Of a stretch of DNA of 64,000 nucleotides, positions 23,252 through 37,384 are shown piece by piece (within the stretch, counting starts at the first letter, position 1; each line of letters starts with the position of its first letter). The translations under genes were made by a program, and so were the position numbers. Below the pieces are notes generated by a model, which worked only from the letters and a program-made list of their open reading frames with translations, was not told where the DNA came from and made no database searches. The DNA is taken from positions 62,001 through 126,000 of the forward strand of contig JAODUP010000666.1 in the NCBI GenBank assembly GCA_025642065.1. Direction: 5' to 3'. The DNA comes from Paralvinella palmiformis. Its lineage: Eukaryota; Annelida; Polychaeta; Terebellida; Alvinellidae.

Positions 23252-25745
23252 CCACTGGATGGTTTGTGATGAGAACAGTTTATTTCCATGATGGTGCAAT
23301 GTTTCAGGACTTCTGGGTATCCATGTTTTGGTTAGTTATTTAATAAGCTCATGGCTTCAGTTACATTCTAATCCATGTTTATTTTAGTACTGTGTCAGAT
23401 ATCGATTGGGTATTTATTGTTATTTACGAGTGGGTATTGACAAAACAAGGCAGCAAAGCAGCACATTTATAAATAGTTATTTTGATAGTAAGCTTTTAAA
23501 CTGTGTATTTCAGCTGTATTCAGATGTGAAATTGATAGTGTGCAGTTTGCATAAGACAAAGATCATGGTTATTAATATAATTTCATATTATATATATATA
23601 TATATATATAATAGTGTACACATGTAATAACTTGAACAAGTTATTGATAACTTGAACAAGTTACACAGTTCACTGCTTGATTTTTATTAAAATATATTCC
23701 TTATGGCACAATACTCATTTCAAACTGGTATTGTACCACAAGTTCCTTTATTTTAATGGTACACTGTCACCTGAATTATTCCTTCCTGTTTGTAATTGGT
23801 TTTTGAATCCCTTTGCATTTTACCTGCGTATTCTTCCAGAGTGTGTCTTGTAGCTGAACTGCTATGTCACTGCCCGCTGTTTTATTCTTAATCATACCCC
23901 AATGTGCTGTGTATAATTATACTAATTCACACACCGCAGCACTTTGTGGTATCATTATGTGTACATTTGGTCTATCATTTTCTTACATGTTTTCCTTGTA
24001 ATGTGTCTTAAGTGTAATCTAAATGTGATGTGCACACAGATGCTGAACTGTCATTCCTACTCATGATCTAAGCGTTTTAGTTTAGTCCTGTTTACCCTTG
24101 TTCTCATTATTGAAAAATTCCCCCACCCCCCATCCCCATATTGTGGTACTTAACCATGCATTGTTCTAGTGTCTAGAATGTCTTTTTTTTATTATTATTG
24201 AATTCTGAACATTCATATTAGATGCTGCTTAGTCAGACAGTTCACAGAATTTTCTTGCTATGTTTAGCAAGTATTTTGACTTGTATCAATTACTTTAAAA
24301 AGGAAATTCATTTGTGCTAAAATTCTACTTTATTTCATCCATGTGGTGCTTCTGGCTTTTAGTGTTCATCACTGTTATTTATGTTGCATTTTGTGCTCCC
24401 ACGCATATATATATATATACTAGTATATTGTCCATACATCACAACATCGTACATGTTTGGTGCGTTTATAATACTGTATTAACAATGTTAAAAAGCTGTA
24501 TGCTTCTATCAGGTTGTTCGCTGCAATGAACTGCCTTTTATCATTGTACTGTGATATACATGAAGTGTTCAAGGGGGAGTTTGGTTCCTACTCATGTATC
24601 TGCAGATCTTATCTTACTGTATTTGTACAGAATTGCTTTGTGTAGCAGATTCTCTGCCAGTGTGAATACATGTGGTGATAAATGCAATCAGTGCTATTGC
24701 TTTTGGTTAGCTGATGGGACCAATTCTTCACTAACCAGTCTTCACATAAGCCTGTTATGTGTCCACATTCTTGTCAGTTCTACTGTTTACAGTGGATTTA
24801 CACAGGCATTCCATAAACTGAATTGATGACGTATTACCATAACATTAATGAAGGTCCAGTTTTGTGATGTACATTTTTTGTTTAAGTACAGTTATTCAGT
24901 GGCATTGATTTGCAGGTATTTTCAGTGCGGTACATCAAAATATATATATACAAACAATGTGCAAAACATGTTCATAAACACAGTTAATAGAGTATTGTCT
25001 TGTGCCATCTTACGACTGTCGATGTCAGTATTGATATTTTAACCCTATGGTTTGTACCCATTGATGTAGTGCTTATACAGTTGTTTCATTCTTCGATACC
25101 AGTAAGCTGTAGAAAATGCCTCAATGTCTTCATATTTTTGGTTTTGCCCTCGCTGTATCGAAACTGTTCATTCCACTCCTACCTGTGTAAAATGCAGCCT
25201 AACCGTGTCAGTTACCACACACTGCTATCTGCATTACATATTGTGATAAACCAGCTTGTTGTTTGGAACCTCTTTTTTTGCATCCGTGCTCCGAAAATGC
25301 ATTTAGCTGTACATCATATGACTGCTACTTAGAATTTGAGGTGAGGGTCATTTCGTCGGCTTGTACTTCCGCGCTTTTGGTGTAATTCGGTTGGCCCACG
25401 TGATTCGGAGATCTCATTTAATTCCCGACATAATCAACCAGAAGTAACGCTATCACGTTGTCAGCGGTATCTCGTGAATTGTCTGCTTAACAATAGCAGT
25501 CTTCCATCGAGATCCTGCGACAAAATACCCAAGGCAGCAGCACATGGTAATTCCCACCCAAGGCAGTGCTCAATGCAATATATACCGTGCGAGTGGTGAT
25601 AGCAACATTGTTAATACTGTATTGTATGTAATGTACTGACATGGAGCAGTGGATATCAATACTCATGTTTGGCCCATTGAGTGGGTTCACGGTTAACTGT
25701 GTGCACATTACTTTTATAGAGATACTGAATAAACATGTAAAGTAT
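23252..25745 (+). other. Probable long BTG 3' UTR or intergenic DNA
   Basis: Short random frames only. It contains a TA tract near 23590-23610, an immediate tandem duplication of ATAACTTGAACAAGTTA at about 23628-23664, and a candidate polyadenylation signal AATAAA near 25727. BTG-family mRNAs often have long AU-rich 3' UTRs, but the end cannot be fixed from sequence. Confidence 0.3.
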
Positions 25746-26250
25746 TTTTAATGAAGCCGGTGCGATTGTGTCGTGCTTGTGTATATGTGGGAGAGCGTGT
25801 GTAGCGGGGTATTGTGTGGCTTTACCATACAAAACTAGCAGACTAATTCTATGGTTATCGGGTGTTGTCTATGGCATAGTTTGTCTGCATATGGATTGGG
25901 CATCGCAGGGGTTTACTGTTGACATGGTTGTTATTCCGATCGTCTTCAGTAAAATAATCTTCAGACAATTGTTGAATTTCAGTTACAATGCCACTATTAT
26001 TGAAACTCATTTTGGTTGGTTTGCAAGATGATTGCCCATTATGATTTATTGTTGGTTACCGTCTATTCTCTGATGACATGGAACACCGTGTGTTCTCGGG
26101 TAGGACGGAACTCGATGACACAATCCAAAACACTGACGGATGAGAGACATAGATTAGAGGAAAGCTCTCATAAAATATTTGAACCAACCACCACCACTTT
26201 TACAAAACTAGTCAGATAGCTCCCTGTAAATAAGTGGTCATTGTCCTAGC

Positions 26251-26383
26251 GACAATAATGAGTTAGTTACTAATGGCAAACTCATCCGGTACTTGATTTT
26301 CCCCCACCAAATCCAAACAAAGTACTGGGATCCATGAGTTTGCCATTTTCTCATAAATCCGTAACTAACTCAGTTATTATTGC
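26251..26383. repeat. Imperfect inverted repeat (foldback element)
   Basis: Left arm ATAATGAGTTAGTTACTAAT through GGCAAACTCAT (26254-26285) and right arm ATGAGTTTGCCAT through GTAACTAACTCAGTTATTAT (26333-26381) are complementary with a few interruptions. The loop itself has GGTACTT/AAGTACT-type symmetry. Confidence 0.7.
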
Positions 26384-26394
26384 AGTGACTGTGA

Positions 26395-26640
26395 TCACTG
26401 GAACTTTTCTGACCAGTTTTGGAAAAACGTTCGCTTTTGTTGAAACATCAGCAGACAGAAGATGATCTCCAGGTCAGATACGGTCTTGTCAACATCTTCC
26501 GTACTTCCTTTCAGTGAATCCATTGTCTTTACTTGATTTTTTTCCCCTGCCAAATCCAAAGAGGAACAACAGATTAACTCAAAGGAGGTACGGAAGATGT
26601 TGACGAATGCATATAAAGTGTCATCTTGTCGTGCCATGAT
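26395..26640 (-). other. Unidentified frame with nested inverted repeats
   Basis: An 80-codon minus-strand frame starts MARQDDTLYAFVNIFRTSFE. The segment GTCAACATCTTCCGTACTTC near 26488 is repeated in inverted form near 26588 (GGTACGGAAGATGTTGACGA). A string close to TTGATTTTyCCCC-CCAAATCCAAA links it to the foldback element just upstream (26295 and 26535). This suggests one composite mobile element rather than a gene. Confidence 0.35.
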
Positions 26641-27707
26641 ATACCCTTAAAAAACCATCTCAAGCATCAACATGCCAAAAAGCAACATCCCAGGCATCGA
26701 TATACAAAAAGCGACATCCATAGTTTTATTAAAACATGAAGCCAATAATATTGTGATCAGTGGTCAATTATAAACTTACAATTCCTGCTATTTGTACACA
26801 ATCACATAATAGAACTGACCAATTTATCCTTAACTAATACATGATTGTTGTAATCAAGGTTATTTTATTCCAAAAAAGGTTATAATTAATTATAATTTGT
26901 ATCTCTACTCCCTTAAAATGTGTATCATTTTAGCTTGTTGATTTAGCTCATTTCATTGTACAGCACTTACGAAATTATTTTACACATGGGGCACTTTATA
27001 AATGCGCACTTAGTTTTATCATTTGTCAGCCAGTGAGCACGCAATGGCTATATTGGTACTGATCATCTCAGTTACAGCTGCATGTTATTGACATTCAAGA
27101 TTTTATCTATCTATGACAATAAAACATCTATCACATATATTACAGTATTTGAAAATACACCAGAAGAAAGTCATAGAACAAGACGGGTAGATTCATCACC
27201 GAGACAATGATTTCAAGAATCTTTAATAGATTTTCAATAACTACTACATTAATTTGCATATAAATATTACCCTATGTTTTCTAAATGGCAGCCCACCCAA
27301 CAGGAATTCTTTACTGTCTCCAAATGACAAGAAATCCATCAAACAAATACAAACCATAGTATCGGGCAATTAACAGATCCGTCGTAAAATATTATACATT
27401 ACTCAGTCATATAAAAAAGCACCAAAAATAGCTGCAATAAAAATAACTTTGTTTAACATTAAATATACACATCTTTATACCCAATGGAATCTACTTGCCA
27501 ATGACATAGTATTGCATTTTCAGAAAACAATGGCTAAATCTCGTTCTGACCGAGTTATATGTTCTGTGATACATGGCTGCTGCCAAGCATCACCCAAACC
27601 AAACAATTCATTATCCCAAATGTTTAAAATGAATGCCCAAACTGAACTACAATGAGTAATCTACTCACTAAATGGTGTGAATCTGAAACGTTAAACGAAT
27701 TATGAAG

Positions 27708-30700
27708 TCAAGTTGTTGGATTGTGGTCAGTTCCACCGATATATGGTGTCACTTTTATGACTACTACACCGTGACGCTGCATCTCTCTTGTCATATCTTC
27801 CTATAAGAAAAAAATAACAATCACTCTCATACATCAGAGGGCAATCAATAAATAGATTCATAATTAGTTTTTTTAAATACTACCATGTGGGGGATGACGT
27901 GTAGGATTTTAGATTACAGAAGTGATAGTGGGATTGCTCAGAATAAGAACAATCAAATAAAATTATCAAAAGTAATCAACAGTAGATCTTTAATTATTAT
28001 TGGATTACAGCAAATCACAAAAGGTTCTCATGTTAAACATGAAGTACATTATGTGCCAATATACTGATCAGTAATACTGATTACCGATAATTGTTCAATA
28101 TTTGATGATGATGATGAAGATTGGTGTTTATGTCCATTGTTCAGTATTTGTAACAGATGCTGCCTTAAGGGGACAGTCCACCCTCATAAAATATTTTAAA
28201 ATATGTAATGCTTAGAACAATAACCAAAAATTCCACCATGATGATCACCAAATATATCTGATATCATAGATATAGGGAAATAATTCAAATTACTGGAGGG
28301 CCGACATTACGGCTGCACCGGAAGCCAGATTCAAAGGCAGGAAGGAGAAAACCGAAATGCTGTGACGTCACATGGGCACTCTCTCGACTGACGCAGGTTA
28401 TAGTTTCTCTTGATTGTTAATTTCTGAGCCATTTTGAATCATCTTCCTCTTTCACGACATAATTTTAACAAGATAATGCCATTTAGTTCTGGAATAATTC
28501 TTTGCTCACATTCATTTACATGCTTTTGTACAGGCTCTACAATGGCATGTGCATTGTTCTAGTTTAATCAAATGGATAGGTATATAACTGTTGCCAGAAA
28601 AATGTCATTTTTTTGTGGCATCAGTCAGTGTATCAAAATAACATCTGACTAATAAATCTGACTCAAATACTAAATTGGGAGTTTAAATTTATTTGATGAT
28701 GTAAAAGACTCTGACAATGGCTTCAGAGAGTTATGAAAACAAATCCTTCTGTCCTATAGGTCTGTCTGTACGCGATGAGAGAGATATTAGTTTAACACAC
28801 TCATAATACTCACTTTATATGACTGAACTAAAACTACTGATAGATTTGTTTGCTGAGAATTACCAAAATGATGTTTTTCCAGATGTTTAAACAATTTAAC
28901 TGCCAGTGCAGCAAGCTGAGTCACGACTTTGCCTCGTGTCCTTTACACAAGAGTTCCTTATGAAAACAGCTGACAAATCTTACCAAATTATTTGGATCAA
29001 GGCTAAGACCAATCACAGCGCCACCACTGCCAGGAAATTTGACAGCTGAGTGATGTCTACGTGCTATCTCCACCATCTTCAGGTTAGCACTTCCTAAGGC
29101 AGCATCACCATAGATACGTCTGTAATATTTTAGCAAATGGATAGATACAATGGATTAAGTGTTGAAACAATATATAGAAATGTCAATAAACAGCTCTTTC
29201 TTATACACCACCATAAATGTTAAATATAAATGTTGATATTTTACGGCCACTTTTATGCACAAGTTGGGCTAAATGGGCCGAGCGACCTCCTAAGGTAATG
29301 GGGCGAAGTGAAAGATGAAACACCCTTCTGACATAGCCAGGTCGGGGTTTGAACCCAGGTGCTATAGATCTATGGCCAACTGCACTACAAGTTATGCCAC
29401 GGAAACGCCCATTATGCCATAACACAAATATGTATATGATATTAAAAAGGTAACTAAAACTATGATAATTATGACTGCAATTAAAATATTACAATGATGA
29501 TAAAGTGTCATCATCATCATCATCATCATCACTATAATGAAAAACAAACTGTGATGACAACGAATGATGCACATATGTAAAGTTGCCAATAGTTCTTGCT
29601 ACGGGTGTTCCTGTGTGTCGTAATTATGTGGATACCTTCTTAGGTTGAAATTAAGATCCATGAGATTTGCCAGTTCTGTCCAGTTCTTTCCTTCTATAGC
29701 AATCCTGTCGTAGATAAACAAACTTACAGCTTAGCCCACTCTATCACATAATATTAACGACAAAGATTTCAATACAATACCCGGCAATCTGATAGTTGGT
29801 GGCATCTTACCAACTACATACATTTCTTAACATTTATTATCCACTTAGTGTACCTATCATATTCATAAGGATATTTGTCTACGGATTACTACCTCAGAGG
29901 ATCTACTGGTAAGTGTCATATTTTGAATGAAAATGTCAAGAAAACAGATACAAGCTATTCTTAGAAAATAACTTACCAGATAGACAGTGACGATGCCTAC
30001 CTTTATAATTTGGATGAGTAAGAAATCAGTAGATTGTAATTTGTGATATATAAGGAAAATGAGACAATTTCAATCTCTATCAAATAATAGATTGTCTACG
30101 GATAACAATCACGGTGCTCACAATATAGATATTTCTTATTCAGCATAATCAATATAAACATTAATACTAAAATGTACCTGGCACGATCTGTCAGATCAGC
30201 AAATTCTTTCATGGCCTGAATCACCTCGGGATCCTCTGTAATACAGATGATCATATAAACAAGAGTAGTCGTGAGGCAACGTCAAGATTTTGAAATAGAT
30301 TAATATCAATTTTACAATCTCAATCTGAACTAAAATAAATTTCACTGAAACCTTCATTTAGGTTAAGCGCCACACATTACACAAACATTGAATGTTATGA
30401 TGAATGCAGAATGGCAGATGGTTATTATATCGTATATAGGTGGTTATGATCACTTGTACAATGAGTAGGTCATAATAATACATCAGTACAAAAACGTCAT
30501 CTAGGGTTACCAAAAGGATGCAGTGACTCAATTCTAAATTGCAAATCCGCAGGAAGTATTCAGACGTATTAATAAATATAGGTTAAGAGAGTAACGACGT
30601 CTAATCACTTACTGTTTTTCCACCTTATGCTGACATCACTGTGAATCTTTCCGGAGTCACTCGGGTCACTTAGATAAGCCAGCCACAGAAGAGGGAGATC

Positions 30701-33631
30701 AGAGGCAGACATATTGAGATAATCTCCTGAATAACGAATACATAACACTGACATGTCAACATGTGAAATGCATAAGTTAGTTTTGTTTATAAGTTTATTA
30801 CATAACATTACAGAGTAATCATTTATCAGCAAAAACCAGTATATAACATTAACTACTTAGTCGTGCCATCTAAGTACAATATATGTTTCAGCAATGTAGG
30901 ATAAAGTTCCCGTATGCTGGTAGGAGAATGCTTAAAAACCATTGCATAGATAGGCTGTTACATATATAATTGTTGTACATGGTTTTACTTAAACATTGTC
31001 AGGTAAGGGACAACTCTAGGGAGAAATCAGATGATCAGAACGCAAGATCTGATGTCAGCAGTAACGGCACCACCAACTGTGCGGTGAAAATGTCCCTCTA
31101 TACAAGTTCATTTTTGTCAAGTCTCACTTTCCAATCTAATTACTCACTTCTATGTACAAGCATAAAATCTATGTATAAATGAAATGTTGTTGTTTTACAG
31201 CCATTTCTCGTGCATTGGTACATTAAATGAACTGAGATAATGTGACAAAGTGACAGATGAACTGGGACTTGAACTCGGGTGGTAGAGGTCTGTGACCAAC
31301 TACATTATCATTAATGCCATTGGGATGCTCCATAAGTAATAGGTCAGAAATAAAAATAGGCACTCCTATATCAATATCCAGTTGTATGTTATCACTGATG
31401 AGAAAAAGACCAAGGAAAATAATCTGCCACAGGTGTATAATTATTTCAACAACTTTATATGTCTAGCTCTTAATGAAGCCAGGGGTATTAACCAGTCATA
31501 TGCAGCAAATGTGTTATAAACCCGGAATTATACAATAAGTCAAAATTCACATCATTAAAAATATCTTTAGAATACAAAATATTCTCTAATGAAGTGAAAA
31601 TGATCAGTTTTAAATAGGCCATTTTTTGTCTACTATCTTACCGTATCCATTTGCATCAAATAGTTCCTGACTAAAATCCATATACACTAAGCCTTCATAG
31701 ACCTAGAACAGAAATATAACTATATTGAACACAATATAAATAATAACTAATTACAAGGATGCCAAAGGAAAACAAGAAAAAACTATTTTGAGTGTTTTGC
31801 GAACAATCCATACAGCCAGGGGTTCACCGAAAGCACCTCGGGAAAACCTGGAAATCCGGGGTCCGAGGAACATTGGCATCCCTGTAATTATGTTTATATA
31901 GCTCCGTACCAAACATATTATTTTTTTACATCTTAGATTCATAAAAAACATACTTTTCTATTATATTGTCACATTTTATTAAACAGATGTCATACACATG
32001 AATAAAAACATCACAATGGCATAGCCAGCAAACTATGGTTAATACAGAAGAGCTACAAAATTATTACGAATTTTGAGGTTATTATACAAGTAACATTAAA
32101 AACAATATTACTTAGACTAACACCAGATAAATAATATCCAAATTATTTATTGACATTCTATACATGCTATAGTTTGGTAATGTATGCTTCAGTTAAAAAT
32201 GCTTATCCTAATTTAGTACACTGTGTTATTTGCCTAGAAAAATTAATTATAAACATTTGATAAGTATAGTACTTTCTATGGTAGTTCAGTTGACAAATCT
32301 TTACGGTTAATTTTGGCAGACAGTTTTGATTTTTTAAGTAACTATTAATTGTTTTAATTAATAAAGACAACTTCACACTTTTATACCATTAATTTACAAA
32401 GCTCAAATGTCATGGTTCTGTGAGATGTTTCATGTAATCATCACATTTCCATAAGGAGCCATCTCTCGGGCAAATGTCCCGGATATGAGCAGCTTTACAC
32501 AAGTCACACACTCACAACACCACACTTCTTATTTAAATGTTTTATACATTTTTACATAACAAATATTAAAAAGTATGATGTGATATTCATCACATAAGCG
32601 CCTTAGAGTAATCTTCTTACAGGTTATACAGGGTACTATATAAAATTTGTATATTATTATATAAATTAACATTTCTTATATTAGATGAGGTAAAACAAAA
32701 ACTGTGTAGTAGGTTTCTTCTTATCTGCCAAATTAATTTTCCTAAGTTTAGTGAGACTTTGTTTTGTGGATGACGCCAAATGATGTTAGAAACTTTTATT
32801 TCAATAATAACCTAAAATACAGTCAGGCCCCGTACCTAAATAACATACCTGGATAACCCTATCTTGTAATCCTGCTTGTATGAATAGCTCTTGTTTCTCC
32901 ACATCTAAAATAAACTGTGGCTGAATTGTCTTTGGCATGTCCTGCATAAAAACAAGATTAAGTTATGAATATAAATGTGTGTATGTGTGTGTGTGTTGCT
33001 TGCCCAAAGCATCAAGACCCAAATAAGCTAAATCTCAAAGCATACCAAATAATTTACTAATTCACATCAAAGTAAATATGTGACATTTATTTTCTCTCAT
33101 AAATCTAGTTGACATTCCTACATTTTCCGTTAGGTTAAAGAACTGCATCAGACACTTCAGAGTAGCTGTAACAATGGCACTGCTGCCGGCAAGGCCCTGA
33201 AATGATGTAGAAATGAAAGAATTATCATTTATAACTTTTACAACACTGTACATGAACAAATAATATAAATTATGTGAAAGAAGAATTTAATCTGAATTAG
33301 AAGATATCTGTTGATTAGATAAAAATAAAAACAATACAAAAATCAAACATAACATTATTGATACAATTAGATTGCAGTAAATGAGTAATGTGTTTGTGTG
33401 TGCATACAGTTGTGTACCCACGTGCCCTATAACATTTTTCATCTTTAACCATCTTTATGTAAGGGCGCTTTATTAAATATACATTAGTATTATTATGCTA
33501 ACTTTTGTTATGAGATTAACTAACTGAAGAAGTTCCTGAACTTGTATTATTTTTTCTTACCACTTGTCTGGGAATGTTAGTGTCATACTTCAATGAAAAA
33601 TTCCTCCTGGCTAATGCGATGCTAAAATATA

Positions 33632-33672
<41 letters not shown>

Positions 33673-34220
33673 TGTGTGTCTGTGTGTCTGTGTTACCCCA
33701 ATATGAATCCAATAAGAATAAATTATTGAAGCTCCAATAACCAGAAGACAATGAGAAAATATATTTATTGACACTCTATATGTGGGTGTATACCAGTGCT
33801 AAGGAATGTTTTTGGGAAACTGTTTGATATTATGTCCTACGTTAAAGTTGTTAACATAAGACAAATGCAGAAATGCAGGAAAAATGTAGAGGTAGGAAAG
33901 CTACAGAGGTGAGCACAAATTACCCAAACAAATTCTGCGAAAAATCTATACGAGAAAATCAAAAAGCGCACTCAGTATACTTCGGTCCTTGCAAATCCGT
34001 GCAAAATACAATGAAAATCTTATGAACTGACTCGGTACCATTAATTCCAGTGTACGTTTGGTTTGGCACAGGCGGGTATGTGCTAAAATATGGAAAAATA
34101 AGGATCGATGATTGTTGAATGGTCCTCTGACATTTAGACCGATGTTATAGTGACAATCGTCGGACTGGCAATGCCACAAATTGGTCAAACCGACGTATCC
34201 AACGTTTTTCCACAACACTA

Positions 34221-34255
<35 letters not shown>

Positions 34256-34981
34256 CCATTGTTACTGTGAAAAGAGTTCTGGGACATGTTTGGTCAAATT
34301 AGGCCATTATATCTCCGAATTCCTTCACTAGAAACTGCTTAGAAATTATCTACGAAAAATAGTGTTATATATCATTAACATTAAATGGACATTAAGGCTA
34401 TGACACTAAATGATATGTTCAACACAAGAAGTTCAAATGGTAAACAGAAGTCTTAAAGGTGAATCTCTTTGATTGTGAAATGTCTTTACAATTTCCTACG
34501 ATGGCAGTTTCACGTATTCAGTAATCAACTTACCCTCTTTCTGAGCAGAAATGATAGAACTTTTTACACGTTGCCTGTAATAACCTCAGTCCTCCTAGAT
34601 AACTAAAGCATAAAGAAATTAAGTTTACATATTTTAGCATGAATACATTAATCAGTAAATAATATGTTATTATTAATTTGATAAACTATTACCATTTATT
34701 GTACAGCAGTTTTGTAAAATTAGTTTTACGAAGTAGTGGTGGCTGGAATTTTTGCACATTAAACACTGGAACGTTTATCTATAGATAGTTTCAGCTCCAC
34801 CCCCCACCCCCACACGCCCTGATAAAGAGCTGATACAGCATTAAAGGTCTTAGAATGGACTTAGTGAGTGAGTTATTGCTTCATTAAACCTCACACAGCT
34901 CAAATCTAAGAAATACAGCAAATCATTAATGAAACATCCCACAAACACAGGTAATACTGGGGTTTAAAAAAGTATGTGTAT

Positions 34982-35039
<58 letters not shown>

Positions 35040-36651
35040 CACACACACACACATGTGCATGCATTTAAACTAAAAGTACTGAACAAAAAAACCTAAATAC
35101 ACAACTACACATCAGAGAACAAAATCAACAAAACACTAACCCTTCTTTCCTACTTATACCATAAAGATCACCAAGACTACCAAACTCTGTAGGATCATTT
35201 AATGGATGTGGCAATAACACCTGGAATAGAACAGATCTACATTAAACTGTCCACTTCAGATATCTGCCTTAAATAAAACAATTTAAATAATACAGGTAAC
35301 CAGAAAACATTTTACTGACTCCTATATTATAATTAATACAACAACAACAATCTCAGTATGAATCAACATGTCTGAGATGAGATTAATTGATAACATATAT
35401 AGTGCATACAGACAATGGAAGGTGTTACAACTTAAGACAAATAACATCTAGAGCATGGTGTGATGTAATGGATGTTGCTGAGTGTGTTGTGGTGAGACTT
35501 GAAGACACTACCTAGACAATATTTCTACATGAAGTTATGTAATGAGTGCATTTATAAAAATGTATATAATCTAGATAGTCTAGCTTTTAAATTAGAGTGA
35601 ATTAACACACATATATTTCCTATTCAACATACTCACAATACTGACCTAATTTAGATTTTTCCCTCAAACAAAATATCATGCAAGTCTTACAACATAAAGT
35701 ATATGAATGTACAATACACAATATATCAATCAACATCAGCTACATACACAAATTTACAACATATTACATAATTAATATTTACCACTTTCCTGGTGTGTTG
35801 TTACACAAGCTTTACACATTTCAGATTCCAAACATTTCTTTCACATTAGCTAAATAATTTGAATATACTACAATTCATTTTTAAATCTACATCTATACAT
35901 ACATAGTCTACATATAAAGATAAAATTACATGGCAGTGGCCTAAAAATAACAAATCTAGAGATTGAACTAGTAAAAGAAACTGACATTGACTAATGTTAT
36001 CAGTTGTTTTGTGACATACATCACAATTAACATTCCATCTTAATGTCAATTTAATTAGACAAAATATAACAAATAAAATTATACAATAAAATTTCATATG
36101 ACACACTAACACACACACATGCACACACACACACATGGTTTGAGAGTACTGAGACTTTTGTTGTTGATACTTTTACGAAAGAAGTAATACCAATTTGCAC
36201 AGTTACCAATACAAAGCTAATCACCCTTGTTGGTTCACGCACAAAGGGCATTAATTTATATAATATTTCTTTGATGGTTTCAAAGGGGAAAATATTAGTT
36301 GTAAAAGAAAACAATTAACTGAGTGAATGGATCAATCTGTGTAGGTAATTGATATGAGGAGTTTTTCTGTACATCATCTAGTTAGTATTCCATATTCATA
36401 TAAATATAGCACTATTTTCTTGAATGCAAAGAAATTAAATCACCTCCAATATCAGATGTGTAAATCTCTTTTAAAGTTGAGTTCTATTCAAATACTAAAA
36501 CATAAAAAATGGTAAAGTTTTCTTGTTTGACAAAACATTCTCCAAATGTCTGGCTTGTGTAATAATATTTATACATTTCATAATATTTTTTAATAATATT
36601 TATACATTTCATTTTACTGTCAAGTAGTCACTAATTGCTCTTAACTATAAC

Positions 36652-36703
<52 letters not shown>

Positions 36704-37004
36704 TGTTTGTCTGTCTATCTGAGCCTAGGAATATTTTGTTTAAAAATATTAAAACAACAATTAAAAACCAACAAAAAATAACACTTAAGCTTCTCACTTT
36801 CTGTGATAGTGACTTCAGCCCAGAAGTTAGCTATAGAGAGAGATATGGTCTTACCATGGAAACCATCAGATGGGTTACCCATCAGTTATCTGGTAAGAAG
36901 TATTAAATATTATATCAGAACAACAAAATGGTTTTGTCTTGATTATATTTTGTGTTGTTTGTATTAAAATGCACAATTTCATGTTATATGTATGTCTCTG
37001 CATG

Positions 37005-37040
<36 letters not shown>

Positions 37041-37067
37041 ATGAATAAGTTGACCCTGTTCCTGCAT

Positions 37068-37109
<42 letters not shown>

Positions 37110-37338
37110 AAAATCCCCCCTAATTAAAAGAAATATACACCAAACTTGATAGACAGACATATATCACTAACAGTAGTATATACAAACCTAGCAAAGGCTC
37201 TTTTAGTAAATGAAGTAGTCTGTTTGTCATTTCTCTCCTTTCCTGAGAAGTAATCTAACCATTTTAGGTAATCTGATAAACTCTAAGATTTAAAAATCTC
37301 CGGTTACTATAAACTAATAAAATACGCCAATATGTCGT

Positions 37339-37384
<46 letters not shown>

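Larger units (their letters stand above)
27708..35220 (-). other. gkup: GHMP glucuronokinase half of the gkup-like gene
   Basis: Eleven intact exons carry the kinase from LLPHPLNDPTEFGSLGDLYG to the stop. Markers: GGLRLLQATCKKFYHFC, GLAGSSAIVTATLKCLMQFF (GHMP motif 2, phosphate loop), YEGLVYMDFSQELFDANGYG, DLPLLWLAYL, and VKFPGSGGAVIGLSLDP (motif 3). The C-terminus reads GVVVIKVTPYIGGTDHNPTT. Plant glucuronokinases have the same motif order in a stand-alone protein. Joining to the upstream half depends on the damaged exon at 36787-36889. Confidence 0.88.

Noticed and set aside
23406..25332. Series of short plus frames after the BTG gene
   Set aside because: All are below about 110 codons with cysteine- and leucine-rich random text typical of AT-rich UTR. 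None has splice support.
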